A stretch of 50,797 bases of DNA from Halapricum hydrolyticum (GTDB lineage Archaea > Halobacteriota > Halobacteria > Halobacteriales > Haloarculaceae): positions 1 to 50,797 of the forward strand of contig JAOPKD010000020.1 of assembly GCA_025517565.1 (NCBI GenBank), written 5' to 3'. Shown here one piece after another: positions 1 through 8,743 of this stretch (position 1 is its first letter; every line of letters begins with the position of its first letter). The notes beneath the pieces are model-generated. The model ran no database searches. It worked only from the letters and a program-made list of their open reading frames with translations, and was not told the DNA's origin. The position numbers were made by a program, and so were the translations under genes.

Positions 1-2
1 CA

Positions 3-55
3 TCTGTCCTTGCTACCGCCTACGTCACGCTCCTACTTCAACGTGCAAAGCTGAG
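3..55. repeat. 53-bp terminal inverted repeat, left copy
   Basis: Positions 3-55 are the exact reverse complement of 50745-50797 at the other end of the window; identity stops at position 56. The sequence probably belongs to the end of an insertion sequence present at both places: at the right end it replaces the 3' part of an integrase gene, and here it meets an unrelated minus-strand reading frame. The repeat is seen directly; the IS interpretation is inference. Confidence 0.9.
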
Positions 56-135
56 ATTGTCATATGCTTCCTTGACGTATTCGGAGAAATTCGTCCAGAT
101 GACTTTGTCTGGGAAAGGAGCGAATGCGGCAGTGA
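38..135 (-). pseudogene. Truncated 3' coding fragment, unassigned
   Basis: On the minus strand a frame of about 32 codons with protein-like composition (it contains FPDKVIWTNFSEYVKEAYD) runs to a TGA at 38-40. It begins right after an in-frame TAG and ends inside the 53-bp terminal repeat. It has no start codon and is too short for a family call. It may be the tail of a gene damaged by insertion of the repeat, or of a transposase. Confidence 0.3.
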
Positions 136-185
136 ACTACCCCACCTTGCTCGCGCTGACGCACTCGCTGAGGCCGGGGGCTTAG
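131..185. mobile_element. IS200/IS605-like element end, remnant
   Basis: The stretch begins agtgaactaccccacc and ends ggccgggggctta, with CCCC- and GGGG-rich arms able to fold on each other. Haloarchaeal IS200/IS605 (IS1341-type) elements typically end in such a subterminal hairpin with a gaactacccca start. No tnpA or tnpB reading frame is attached, so this is at most a leftover end. The call rests on resemblance remembered from the family. Confidence 0.35.
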
Positions 186-213
186 CGCCTGCATTCAGCT
201 AACATTCGCTGTT

Positions 214-275
214 GGCTCTGTTGAAACCCTCAATCGGTGACAGGTTTTAGCAGCCGTGCTGAATACACAGCGCGA
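214..275 (+). repeat. IS-like terminal sequence, left end of a bracketed module
   Basis: The sequence starts GGCTCTGTTGAAACCCTC and continues to a second shared block, GTGCTGAATAC, near 262. Both blocks recur in the same order on the opposite strand at 2261-2317. The pattern resembles the outer ends of haloarchaeal IS5-type elements. Read inward, it points to the right, toward the nitroreductase and phosphatase genes. No transposase lies between the two ends. Confidence 0.6.
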
Positions 276-379
276 GTCTTGCACTGGAAAACTGTCAATC
301 GATAACTGGCTGCGAGGACTTATACCCCCATAGATGAGTATAACGGTAGCTTGATTGGTCGGGTACGCGAATATATGTC

Positions 380-1378
380 ATGGAGACCCACGACTTATCA
401 TCCGACGTTTGGGAGATCGATGCTGACAAGTTTCCGACCGAGGCACCTCTCACACAGCGTGCACGATTCCTTCTCCGGTATGCGGTTCTTGCCCCATCCA
501 GCCACAACTCTCAACCGTGGGAGTTCGTCGTTGAAGATGGCAAAATCGAGGTCCACGCCGACGAGGCGCGGTGGCTGGACGCGGCTGACCAGGACAAACG
601 GGAGTTACACATCAGTCTTGGATGTGCTGTCGAAAATCTCTGTATTGCCGCCGAACGGTTCGGAATCGGCTTCGATATAGCGTATCACGACGATTCACCG
701 CCAGCCATCGTCACGCTTTACCCCGATAGGAACAGTTCATCCGGTTCTCACCCGGAATTGTTCGACCAAATCACGGAACGATCCACGAATCACCACCTCT
801 TCCGAAACGAGCCACTCGGTGGTTCCATCCAAGAGAAATTACGAAATTGCGTCGCCGAGGATGCCGTTACATTGCATCTGATTGACGGTTCCGGGCGGAA
901 AGAATCGGTCGCCGAACTACAGGCCGAAGCTGATCGACTCCAGATGGATGACCCAGAGTATCGCAAAGAGTTGGGAAACTGGATCGGGATAGGCGCGCTC
1001 GGAGATCCCTGGCTCAAAGCACGGATTGGGCAGGCGGTCGTCACCTACCTCGATATTGGAGACCGCGAAGCGAAGAAGAACTCAAAACTACTCCAGAGTG
1101 CGCCCGCCGTCGGCGTCCTCACGACCGAGTCGGATGCCCCGTCGGCAAGAGTCAAGACCGGTCAGATCTTCGAGCGCATGGCTCTCACTGCGACCGCCAA
1201 GGGGCTCGCCGTTCATCCGATGAGTCAGATTCTGGAACGCCCCGCGATGCGCGAGGAATTAGCGTCCCTGATTGATGGAGATGACAAATTACCGCTACAC
1301 CTGTTCCGCCTTGGATACCCCCAAGAAGAGCAAGACCACACCCCTCGATGGCCGCTGGAGGCATTCCTCGTCGAATAG
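380..1378 (+). CDS. Acg-family FMN-binding nitroreductase-like protein
   Basis: The 332-residue product fits the Acg branch of the nitroreductase superfamily in length and motifs. Residues 33-49 carry an APSSHNSQPWEF block, the FMN-phosphate-binding signature of this branch, followed by GCAVENLCIAAERFG. Acg-type proteins are cytoplasmic, bind FMN, and some are thought to sequester the cofactor rather than reduce substrates; which applies here cannot be told. The ATG at 380 gives the expected N-terminus, and a TATA-like tataac lies about 40 nt upstream. The gene lies within a segment bounded by inverted IS-like ends together with the phosphatase gene, suggesting transfer as cargo. Confidence 0.8.
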   Translation: METHDLSSDVWEIDADKFPTEAPLTQRARFLLRYAVLAPSSHNSQPWEFVVEDGKIEVHADEARWLDAADQDKRELHISLGCAVENLCIAAERFGIGFDIAYHDDSPPAIVTLYPDRNSSSGSHPELFDQITERSTNHHLFRNEPLGGSIQEKLRNCVAEDAVTLHLIDGSGRKESVAELQAEADRLQMDDPEYRKELGNWIGIGALGDPWLKARIGQAVVTYLDIGDREAKKNSKLLQSAPAVGVLTTESDAPSARVKTGQIFERMALTATAKGLAVHPMSQILERPAMREELASLIDGDDKLPLHLFRLGYPQEEQDHTPRWPLEAFLVE

Positions 1379-1650
1379 ATGTAGCGTCAGTAAATCGTTC
1401 TACCTCATATAATGATTCAGATACGTTATCCAAGTGCTGCTGTATTGATCCTCTTTATCGGTCAACGCGATTTTGACAGGATTCGCGTAGGTGCCGAAGG
1501 CGCTGCTGCATACAGCGAGCGTATTTCACATGCCGTCTGAATTGTTAAACGCCGTAATGTCGGGCCTCGTAGTCCACGATCTTCTTCTTCCTGAACTATC
1601 TCTATTTCGTTCCCCCAACCTTTTGTATGAAATCGATAAACACGTCTTCA

Positions 1651-2244
1651 ATGACGCAGGTGTTTCTGACCCGTCATGGAGAAACCAAGTACAATCACAG
1701 GGGTGTGGAGATGGGACAGTTGGATATACCGCTGTCAGATCACGGGCGCGAACAGGCACGTGATTTAGCGACACGGTTTCAACACGCTACAATTGACGCT
1801 ATCTTCACCAGCCCGCTCCAACGGAGCAGGGAAACGGCTAAAATCCTCGCTGAACCGCACGGTATGGCCGTCACGTCTGGTGAGCGGTTGAAAGAACGGA
1901 GTTGCGGCGACATGGAAGGGGAGAAAACGGAGCGAATTGAAAAAATGTTGGTCGAAAATGACCGCAACTGGAGTGACTGGGAGCCTGACGGTGGTGAAAC
2001 CCGTGCGCAAGCGGTTGCCCGGGCACGCCCGGTCCTGGAGGACATCTGTAATTCAAACCCCGACAGCCGTGTGGTCGTGGTGGCACACAGTGGTATTAAC
2101 AAGGGGTTGCTCGCATCACTCATCTGTGAGGACGCAAGCTTTGGTCACCGAGTGAAGCAGGGACTGACATGCATAAACGAACTTGAGTATCAAGCCGATG
2201 GTACATGGCGTGTCCACACAATGAACGATACCGCACACCTGTAA
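1651..2244 (+). CDS. Histidine phosphatase family protein (phosphoglycerate mutase-like)
   Basis: The product has 197 residues. The N-terminus shows the catalytic LTRHGET motif (His9) and the second histidine lies in VVAHSG (His146), with Glu81-containing LKERSCGDMEG between them, as in the two-histidine phosphatase superfamily. The substrate is unknown; members of this size include alpha-ribazole phosphatases and broad-specificity phosphatases. The ATG at 1651 puts the RHG motif at residues 8-10 and lies about 27 nt after a TATA-like ttttgtatg, suggesting a leaderless transcript; an in-frame ATG at 1627 would overlap that box. It shares the IS-bracketed segment with the nitroreductase gene. 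Confidence 0.82.
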   Translation: MTQVFLTRHGETKYNHRGVEMGQLDIPLSDHGREQARDLATRFQHATIDAIFTSPLQRSRETAKILAEPHGMAVTSGERLKERSCGDMEGEKTERIEKMLVENDRNWSDWEPDGGETRAQAVARARPVLEDICNSNPDSRVVVVAHSGINKGLLASLICEDASFGHRVKQGLTCINELEYQADGTWRVHTMNDTAHL

Positions 2245-2260
2245 ACAACGCCTGCAAAGT

Positions 2261-2317
2261 ATACGCTCTGTATTCAGCACGCACTTCATATCAGTTACTG
2301 AGGGTTTAAACAGAGCC
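2261..2317 (-). repeat. IS-like terminal sequence, right end of a bracketed module
   Basis: Read on the minus strand the sequence begins GGCTCTGTTTAAACCCTC at 2317 and has the second block GTGCTGAATACAGAGCG further in, matching the left end at 214-275. The spacer between the blocks is about 6 nt shorter than in the left copy, so the ends are diverged. No clear target-site duplication is visible outside either end. Confidence 0.6.
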
Positions 2318-2419
2318 GGCAATCTCTGATAGAGATCGATGCGCATTCTATGCTTTCCGTGAACGTTTGGGGCGGTATTCGCAGCGACACCGTTCGAATT
2401 CTATATAGCGAAAAACAGT

Positions 2420-3334
2420 TTATCGCTCGTCGAATCCGCGAATCGACTCGAACGCGTCCGATCGAATTGCACGGCTAATCCCCTCGATATCCGTCTGTTC
2501 ACCCATCTGACCGGGATATTTCCGGCGGAAGTAGCCCACGATGTTCTCGACGTCGCGTTCGAGGAGTTCGTCGCTGTTCTCGTGCTCGGTAGGTACGGCC
2601 TGGGGCCAGTCGAAGATGGTGATCCCGTCGCTAGCGACGAAGACGTTGTACTCGCTGATGTCGGCGTGGACGTAGCCCTCCTGGTAGGCCGTCTGGATCT
2701 CCCGGAGGACCATCTCCAGGAGCGACCGGGCCTGCTCGGGATCGAGCCGCGCCTTCGAGAGCTCGACGCCGTCCATTCGCTCCATGACAACCGCGTGGCG
2801 GTTGTGATCGATCGGTTGTGGAACGCTCACGTCGGGGTACAGCGTTTCCAGTGCGTCGTACTCTCGCTCGGCGGCCTTGCGCGCGGTGTATTGCCAGGAG
2901 ACGTGCTCGCGGTCGGCCGTGTATTCCCGTTCGCGCATCACCTCCCGGAAGTTAGTGTACCCTTCGCGGTGAAACTTCAGCGCCAGCGGCCGGTAGGATT
3001 GGGCCTCGTAGACGTCGCTCTCCTTGCCGACCCCGAGCGGTGCGCCGACGCCCTCGATCGTCTCTCGTTCCGCGAAGGTGTGCAACGCCAGCGCGTCGTA
3101 GCCCTCGAACGTGAGCGTGTACCCCTCGTACTGGATGGTCTTTCGCTCGATCAGCTCCCGGTCCATGCAGCGGTCGAGTCGGTACTCGACGTTTTCGGCT
3201 GTCAGTCGCGAGAACTCCGGAATCTTCTCGCGCTGCACCCACTCCGAAAAGCGCATCCCCTGCTCGATCCCCGAGAGGAGATAGAAGTCCTCGGGTTCGA
3301 GTTCTGCCATCACTGGCGCGACGTTCTGGACCAT
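2420..3334 (-). CDS. rio2: RIO2-type serine/threonine protein kinase
   Basis: RIO2 acts in maturation of the small ribosomal subunit. The 304-residue product has the archaeal layout: an N-terminal winged helix (about residues 10-85), a glycine-rich loop GVGKESDVY (101-109), the catalytic YVHADISEYNVFV with Asp225, and the metal-binding IFDWPQA with Asp242. The ATG at 3334 lies about 27 nt after a TATA-like ttttag on the minus strand, consistent with a leaderless transcript; Met9 (MAELEPEDFYLL) is an alternative start. The gene marks the left border of core chromosomal sequence after the accessory patch. Confidence 0.93.
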   Translation of the reverse strand: MVQNVAPVMAELEPEDFYLLSGIEQGMRFSEWVQREKIPEFSRLTAENVEYRLDRCMDRELIERKTIQYEGYTLTFEGYDALALHTFAERETIEGVGAPLGVGKESDVYEAQSYRPLALKFHREGYTNFREVMREREYTADREHVSWQYTARKAAEREYDALETLYPDVSVPQPIDHNRHAVVMERMDGVELSKARLDPEQARSLLEMVLREIQTAYQEGYVHADISEYNVFVASDGITIFDWPQAVPTEHENSDELLERDVENIVGYFRRKYPGQMGEQTDIEGISRAIRSDAFESIRGFDER

Positions 3335-3455
3335 GTGTCGGTCCTACTCGCTTGAGAGCTAAAAGACCGACGTGTAGTGTGTTAAAGTGTATTTCGCTAT
3401 ATCGAATCGGATCGAGCCCCGACAGTCTCAACTCCGTCCCGTCCAACGACCAGAT

Positions 3456-3995
3456 ATGGAGAAAGCGCCGGGCGGCTCCCCTGTCGGGGTGGACGATCCA
3501 TACGGACACGCCGAGCGGTGCGATCACGTCACCGACGAGGGGAAGTGCCGGTGGGCTGTCGAAAACGGATATCACGACCCGGAGTTCGCCGACGCCCGTA
3601 GCGTCGACGATTTCCGATGCCTCGCGGCCGATCCGGACGGCGACTGGGGATGGCGGGACTGTCCGCACTTCCGTTCGCTCACCGACGGCAAGGAGTGCAT
3701 TCGCTGCGGCCTCGAAGAACGGCGGCTCGCCCACGACGACGTCCGGCCGCTGCTGGAGGAACATCACCTGTCGTATGCTGTCGAGTCCGCGCAGGGGGAG
3801 GGGCGGCCGAGCCACGAGATCACCGTCTCACTCTGTCGGTGGTGTCACGCCAAGGTCCACAATTCCTGGGCGCGGATCGACGACGACGCCAGTCCCGATC
3901 CGGACGCCATCGCCGAGGCAGAGACGCGCAAGGGACAGGAACTCGACGAACTGGCTTTCGAGTCTGCCGCTGAGCGGTTCGATCCCGGTGAGTAG
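3456..3995 (+). CDS. Haloarchaeal HNH-like zinc protein (DUF7097-type)
   Basis: The start at 3456 gives 179 residues. The product has a Cys/His-rich N-terminal half (RCDH, CRW, CIRCG at 81-85), then EHHLSYA (102-108) and CRWCHAKVHNSWARI (127-141). The EHH...CxxCHxxVH arrangement resembles the zinc-bound fold of HNH nucleases, but nuclease activity is not established for this family. An upstream in-frame ATG at 3387 would add a basic stretch unlike the rest and is not preferred. It is divergent from rio2. The DUF name is from memory and should be checked. Confidence 0.7.
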   Translation: MEKAPGGSPVGVDDPYGHAERCDHVTDEGKCRWAVENGYHDPEFADARSVDDFRCLAADPDGDWGWRDCPHFRSLTDGKECIRCGLEERRLAHDDVRPLLEEHHLSYAVESAQGEGRPSHEITVSLCRWCHAKVHNSWARIDDDASPDPDAIAEAETRKGQELDELAFESAAERFDPGE

Positions 3996-4087
3996 TCCCC
4001 GTTCGCGACTCTGGATATACCTATAGAGACGTGTATATCTCTATTATTAACGGTAATACTAGACAGGTCCGAACGGACTAGCCTGGT

Positions 4088-5128
4088 ATGGGACTCAGAA
4101 AGGCAACGAAGCTGTCGTCTGTGTACGATACACTCCACGTCGGGATCGCCTTGTACGACCCAGAAACCGGAACTATTCTCGACGCAAACGACCACTTGGA
4201 AACTCTCACTGGATACGCTTCCGAGGAGTTGCGTCGGCTTTCCGTCTCAGCTTATACGGCGAACACGTACCCTCACTCTGAGGCCAAGTTCAAGAGCCGC
4301 CTGCGGACGTGTCTTGCTGACGGTCCGATACAATTCACCTGGCGAATGAAACGCGCGGACGGCGAACTCATCTGGGTACAGGTGCATCTCTCACCGCAGA
4401 CGGTCCCTGGAGGCGACGCTGTCCGTGTGGAGGTGCGGGATATCACGGACTACTACGAAACGCACCACCGGGCCGAGCTGTTCTGGCGGATGCTTCGACA
4501 TAACTTGCGAAACGAAGCGACGATCATCGGTGGGCACGTCGACCGGATCGAAGCAAGCGCCGAGGCGGAATCTGTACGAGACGTCCTCGCGACCGTTCGA
4601 TCCCGAGTAGAACGTCTCGGTCGTATGGCGGAATCAGTCAGCGAAATCGAACAGGCAGTCTCCCAAACCGACACACAGCGTATCCGGCGACACGTAACGG
4701 AAGCCGTTCGAGACACTGTCGAACGAGTTACGGCCGCGTACCCTGCTGCGAACGTCACCGTGACCGAACGCAAGGAGATGTGGATCCATGCCGACGACGC
4801 GTTCATGCACGCGCTCACGCACGCACTCGAGAACGCGATCGTCCACAGCGACGCGTCCGAACCGGTCGTCGAGGTAACCGTCGGTCCGTCGCCCAATACC
4901 GGCCGGGTCGAAATCCGCATCGTCGACTCGAACTCTCCGATCCCCGACAACGAAATCGACGCGCTTTCGGGCCCTGCTGACATCCAGGACACGTCTCACG
5001 GATCCGGCGTCGGCCTGTTCGTAATGAAGTGGTGTATCGAATCGCTCGGCGGTGAGATCAAATTCGACCGATCCGATTCCCGCGGGAACACCGTCTACTT
5101 CTACCTCCCTCCAAAGTCACCGCCGTGA
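4088..5128 (+). CDS. PAS-domain sensor histidine kinase
   Basis: The product has 346 residues and no membrane segment, so it is probably a cytoplasmic sensor. An N-terminal PAS domain (about residues 10-120, with VGIALYDPETGTILDAND) is followed by a haloarchaeal HisKA segment with the phosphoacceptor in MLRHNLRNE (His138), then a HATPase_c domain with N-box HALENAIVHSD and G2-box HGSGVGLFVMKW. No response-regulator gene is adjacent, as is usual for orphan haloarchaeal kinases. A short inverted repeat, gtccgaacggac, lies at 4067-4078 just before the start and could be an operator or a coincidence. The signal sensed is unknown. Confidence 0.87.
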   Translation: MGLRKATKLSSVYDTLHVGIALYDPETGTILDANDHLETLTGYASEELRRLSVSAYTANTYPHSEAKFKSRLRTCLADGPIQFTWRMKRADGELIWVQVHLSPQTVPGGDAVRVEVRDITDYYETHHRAELFWRMLRHNLRNEATIIGGHVDRIEASAEAESVRDVLATVRSRVERLGRMAESVSEIEQAVSQTDTQRIRRHVTEAVRDTVERVTAAYPAANVTVTERKEMWIHADDAFMHALTHALENAIVHSDASEPVVEVTVGPSPNTGRVEIRIVDSNSPIPDNEIDALSGPADIQDTSHGSGVGLFVMKWCIESLGGEIKFDRSDSRGNTVYFYLPPKSPP

Positions 5129-5275
5129 AAGCGAATTCACAGGTGTGCGCATCGACGGTATCGCGATCCTCAGGATCCCGCCCGGCGTCCCTCGATCCAG
5201 GAACGAAGCGGAGTAGCATCGCGATCTCACCGCCCGATCGGATGTCGCCGTGCGAGCGAGAGGCAATGCAGACCG

Positions 5276-5806
5276 TCAGAGGTATCGGCTGACAATACTG
5301 ACGACCCGGTTTCGTAACCCGGATTCGCCTTCCACGGTCCCATCTGCGCTGACGACGTATTCGGTGCCGTACTTCTCGACGTGGAGTTCGGCCGTGTCCG
5401 CATCGAGCGTGACCTCGAAGCCGTTCTCTTCGAGTCGCTCTTGAATGACTTCGAATTCGTCGGGGATTTCGACCGCGTCCGCCTCGCCGGCGTCATCCTC
5501 GGCTTCGACAAGCCGTCCCTCGGGGAACCCGTAGCACGGGACGTCGCGCTCGCGAGCGCCGTCGAGTAACTCCGCCGGGGGCGACTCTTCCCAGTCGGGC
5601 CACGCCGCTTCGAGCTGGTCGAGAAAGCTGATCAGGACCAGTTGCTCGTCGTCCGGATAGTCGGGGTTCGATTCCGCCGTCGTGTAGGCTTCGCCGTCGG
5701 CTTCGTACTCCCAGTCGGCGATCGTCCTGTCCTCGGGTCGCCAGACGATCACTGCCTCGTCCGGGTCGTCGTCTTCGCGGTCGAGCACCCGGGTCCCTTC
5801 GTGCAT
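5276..5806 (-). CDS. Acidic haloarchaeal conserved protein, function unknown
   Basis: The product has 176 residues, is extremely acidic and has no membrane segment or catalytic motif that I recognise. It has a compact N-terminal part rich in Asp, Trp and Pro (DEAVIVWRPEDRTIADWEYE) and a C-terminal part predicted as beta-rich (EVTLDADTAELHVEKYGTE). It is divergent from guaAA, with about 88 nt between the two starts, so they may share a regulatory region. Composition matches a real haloarchaeal protein. No function is proposed. Confidence 0.75.
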   Translation of the reverse strand: MHEGTRVLDREDDDPDEAVIVWRPEDRTIADWEYEADGEAYTTAESNPDYPDDEQLVLISFLDQLEAAWPDWEESPPAELLDGARERDVPCYGFPEGRLVEAEDDAGEADAVEIPDEFEVIQERLEENGFEVTLDADTAELHVEKYGTEYVVSADGTVEGESGLRNRVVSIVSRYL

Positions 5807-5894
5807 CGTCCCTGTTTCGGTGTCTCACATACTTTGTCTTTTCCGTCGATCGTTTTCCGCGAGTATTTACATCCCAGCCGTGTACCCTCGCGCA

Positions 5895-6452
5895 ATGACC
5901 CGTATCGACGTCGTGGACAACCACGGCCAGTTCACGCACCTGGAACAGCGCGCGCTTCGCGACATAGGGGTCGACGTCGAGCTGATCGACAACACGACCC
6001 CGCCCGAAGAGGTCGACGCCGACGGGCTCGTCCTCTCCGGCGGCCCCGACATCGACCGCATCGGCAACTCCCCGGAGTATCTCGATCTGGATATCCCCGT
6101 CCTCGGGATCTGTCTCGGGATGCAACTCATCGCCGACGCACGCGGTGGGACGGTCAGTGAGGGCGAGTACGGCGGCTACGCCGACGTGACCGTCGAGATC
6201 GACGACGAGACCGATCCGCTCGTGGGATCGCTCGCACCCGAAACGCGAGTGTGGGCCAGCCACGCCGACGAGGTCACGGAGGTCCCCGACGGGTTCGTCC
6301 GGACGGCCCACAGCGACGTCTGCGGCGTCGAGGCCATGTCTAATACCGACGAACACCTCTACGGCGTCCAGTGGCATCCCGAGGTCGCCCACACCGAAGA
6401 AGGCGAAGAAGTCTTCGAGAACTTCCGAACGCTCTGTGAACAGCGCGAGTAG
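5895..6452 (+). CDS. guaAA: GMP synthase, glutamine amidotransferase subunit
   Basis: This subunit releases ammonia from glutamine for conversion of XMP to GMP by the separate PP-loop subunit; archaea encode the two halves as different genes, and the partner is not in this window. The 185-residue length is typical. The class I amidotransferase triad is visible: nucleophile Cys73 in GICLGMQ, and His161/Glu163 in GVQWHPEVAH. LSGGPD (48-53) precedes it. The ATG at 5895 lies about 29 nt after a TATA-like gtattta, so the message is probably leaderless; the longer frame from 5820 contains this promoter. Confidence 0.93.
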   Translation: MTRIDVVDNHGQFTHLEQRALRDIGVDVELIDNTTPPEEVDADGLVLSGGPDIDRIGNSPEYLDLDIPVLGICLGMQLIADARGGTVSEGEYGGYADVTVEIDDETDPLVGSLAPETRVWASHADEVTEVPDGFVRTAHSDVCGVEAMSNTDEHLYGVQWHPEVAHTEEGEEVFENFRTLCEQRE

Positions 6453-6539
6453 CGTCGACATCTGGTGTGGCGCGACTGTCGATTGTCTCTCCAGGATCGA
6501 ACGCATGTTTTAACCCGCCCCCAGTCGGGCTTCCGATAG

Positions 6540-8405
6540 ATGACGGCCACGCAGGGTAACCTGGCGGCACTGTCGCGGTTCGTCTTCCGGACGCCGCGGT
6601 GGTACACAACGCTGACATTCGCACTGGCGATCGCGGCCGTGAGCGGCGTCGCCGCCTTCGATTCGGCGTTCGTGCTGGACGACGCCTGGCAGGGCGTGTT
6701 CTTCGTCGGCTTGCCGACCGTCGTCGCGAGCCTGCTGACCGCTCCGCTGGATCGCCGACTCGGCGGACGGCTCACGTACAGCCACGCCTCGCTTTTGGCG
6801 CTGTTCAGCGAACTGCTGGTCATCGGAGTCCTGACCGCGGCCGCCGTCGTCGCGCTACTGACGCCGCTGGGTCAGCCGTTCGTCTTCGACGCACTGCTGC
6901 TGGCGCTGGCCGCGATCTTCGCCGTCCGACTGCTGGTCGTGCTTGCCGTCTCCCGCCACCGACTGGCGCTCGCCGCGCTGCCCGCGAGCATTCAAACCGT
7001 CGTCGCGGCGGCACTGCTGGTCATCTATACCGGCACCCTCCGGTCCGTCGAGGCGGGTGGGCCGCTGATCGATCGGCTGTTCTCGCGAGCGAACCAGGCC
7101 GACCTTCCGATAGTTTTCCATCCGCAGGATCTGCTCTTGCTGGCGTTGATGTGTCTCGTCTATGCCGGTGCAGTCTGGCTGTTTCTGGTCGTGATCGACC
7201 GGCCCTGGCGACGCAGCCTCGGTGTCAGCGCGCTCGGGTTCGTCAGCGGATTCATGGGCCATCTCGCCGAGGGCACGCGCGAACTCGAGAACTTCTTCGA
7301 GGAGATCGGCGAAACCGCGGTCGTCCCCGTGTCCGTCCTCTCGTTTCGCCGGCTCGGGACGACCGACGAGCGGACGGAGAAGGCCAGGTTCGTCCTGCCG
7401 ATGATCCATCCCGGGCCGATGGGTGACATCGGTGGTGGCAACCTCCCGGTGCGGATCGACGAACACACGGACGGACTCGCCTTTCCGCCACACGCCACCG
7501 CCGGCCACGATTTCAACCTCGTCACCGAACGCGAGGTCGGGACGCTCGTCGACGCCGCGGAACGCGCTCGCGAGCGGATCGAGTACAGCCCTACGGCCAC
7601 GCCCGGCTCGCGACTCGACGCCGGCGAGGCGACGCTGACGGGTCACGGCTTCGACAGCGGGGCTTTCGTCGCGGGCACGTTCGCCCCGGGATACGCCGAC
7701 GACGTCGAGTTCGGCGTCGGACTCTCGGCGATGGCCGCGGCCCGAGATGGCCACTTCGAGGACGTCATGCTCGCGGACGCACACAACTGCAACGACGGGC
7801 TGACCGGCCCGGATCTGGGCCACGTCGTCCCCGGAAGCAAACGGGCGTTCGATCTGATCGACGGGACCGAACGGCTCGCCGCCCGGCTGGCCGACGCGCC
7901 GGAATCCTCGCTCGAACTCGGAACGGCACACGACCCCACGCCCTGGGGCCTCGAGGACGGGATCGGCTCGCTGGGGATCCGCGTGGCGCTGCTCCGGGTC
8001 GACGACCACACGACTGGATACGTACTGATCGACGGCAACAACATGGTCCCCGGCCTGCGCCAACGGATTCTCGAGAGTGTCGACGGCGTCGACCTGCTGG
8101 AAGTGCTCACCACGGACACCCACGCGGTCAACACCATCGACGCCGAGAACCCGGTCGGCGGTTCGATCCCCGAGGACGAACTGGTGGCGCTGATCGACGA
8201 CCTCCTCGAACGGGCTCGCGACGACATCGAACCGGTCGAGGCCGGAATGGCGACCGAACGGGCCGAAGTCACGGTCTTCGGCAACGACCGCACCGAGATG
8301 CTGGCCAGCACCGCCAACGCCGTCGTCTCGCTCGGTGCGCCGCTGGCCGGCGCGTTCATCGTCGCCGTCCTCGCGATCAGCGTGCTGCTGTTCTTCCTGG
8401 CGTGA
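6540..8405 (+). CDS. DUF2070 family membrane protein
   Basis: The product has 621 residues. The first ~240 residues form about six or seven hydrophobic segments; a long soluble part follows, and a last membrane helix ends the protein (AFIVAVLAISVLLFFLA). The soluble part has conserved-looking His-rich blocks, MIHPGPMGDIGGGNLP, FPPHATAGHDFNL and MLADAHNCNDG, which suggest a metal-dependent catalytic or binding site facing one side of the membrane. DUF2070 proteins are widespread in Euryarchaeota with no established function. The ATG at 6540 follows a TATA-like ttttaa by about 30 nt. It is a single gene between guaAA and tRNA-Ser. Confidence 0.85.
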   Translation: MTATQGNLAALSRFVFRTPRWYTTLTFALAIAAVSGVAAFDSAFVLDDAWQGVFFVGLPTVVASLLTAPLDRRLGGRLTYSHASLLALFSELLVIGVLTAAAVVALLTPLGQPFVFDALLLALAAIFAVRLLVVLAVSRHRLALAALPASIQTVVAAALLVIYTGTLRSVEAGGPLIDRLFSRANQADLPIVFHPQDLLLLALMCLVYAGAVWLFLVVIDRPWRRSLGVSALGFVSGFMGHLAEGTRELENFFEEIGETAVVPVSVLSFRRLGTTDERTEKARFVLPMIHPGPMGDIGGGNLPVRIDEHTDGLAFPPHATAGHDFNLVTEREVGTLVDAAERARERIEYSPTATPGSRLDAGEATLTGHGFDSGAFVAGTFAPGYADDVEFGVGLSAMAAARDGHFEDVMLADAHNCNDGLTGPDLGHVVPGSKRAFDLIDGTERLAARLADAPESSLELGTAHDPTPWGLEDGIGSLGIRVALLRVDDHTTGYVLIDGNNMVPGLRQRILESVDGVDLLEVLTTDTHAVNTIDAENPVGGSIPEDELVALIDDLLERARDDIEPVEAGMATERAEVTVFGNDRTEMLASTANAVVSLGAPLAGAFIVAVLAISVLLFFLA

Positions 8406-8551
8406 GGTGTAGACGTCACTCTCGGACGGGTTGTCCACCGTAGAAGCGCTGAGGGACGATTCGAACTACGCCTGGATCTCGCTTCGCTGTGCACACCTGG
8501 TCTATTTCAGATCTCGACAGCGTTCATACTATATGAATTGTAATGCAAAAA

Positions 8552-8636
8552 CGCCGAGGGGGAGATTTGAACTCCCGAGTCCTCTCGGACACCTGCTCTC
8601 GAGGCAGGCGCCTTGGCCGGGCTAGGCTACCTCGGC
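8552..8636 (-). tRNA. tRNA-Ser (anticodon CGA)
   Basis: On the minus strand an 85-nt cloverleaf starts GCCGAGG and ends CCTCGGC plus discriminator G. The anticodon stem CCTGC/GCAGG closes the 7-nt loop CTCGAGA, giving anticodon CGA, which reads UCG. A long variable arm follows (TGTCCGAGGACT), as expected for a class II serine tRNA, and the T-arm contains GTTCAAATC. CCA is not encoded. No intron is seen. Confidence 0.95.
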
Positions 8637-8743
8637 TCATCAGTTCGTACCCGCGAGGGACTTGTATCCGTTTCGATCCACGCCCGGACTGGCAACGACT
8701 CGCATTCGACACGCTGAAGGAACGGGCCCGAAACAACGGGCGT

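Noticed and set aside
2582..3355. Long plus-strand frame opposite rio2
   Set aside because: It is the antisense shadow of a clear RIO2 kinase; its leucine- and arginine-rich composition is typical of reverse frames of GC-rich genes.
6855..8438. 527-codon minus-strand frame opposite the DUF2070 gene
   Set aside because: It mirrors the DUF2070 membrane protein, which has membrane segments and conserved His blocks; the reverse frame has neither.
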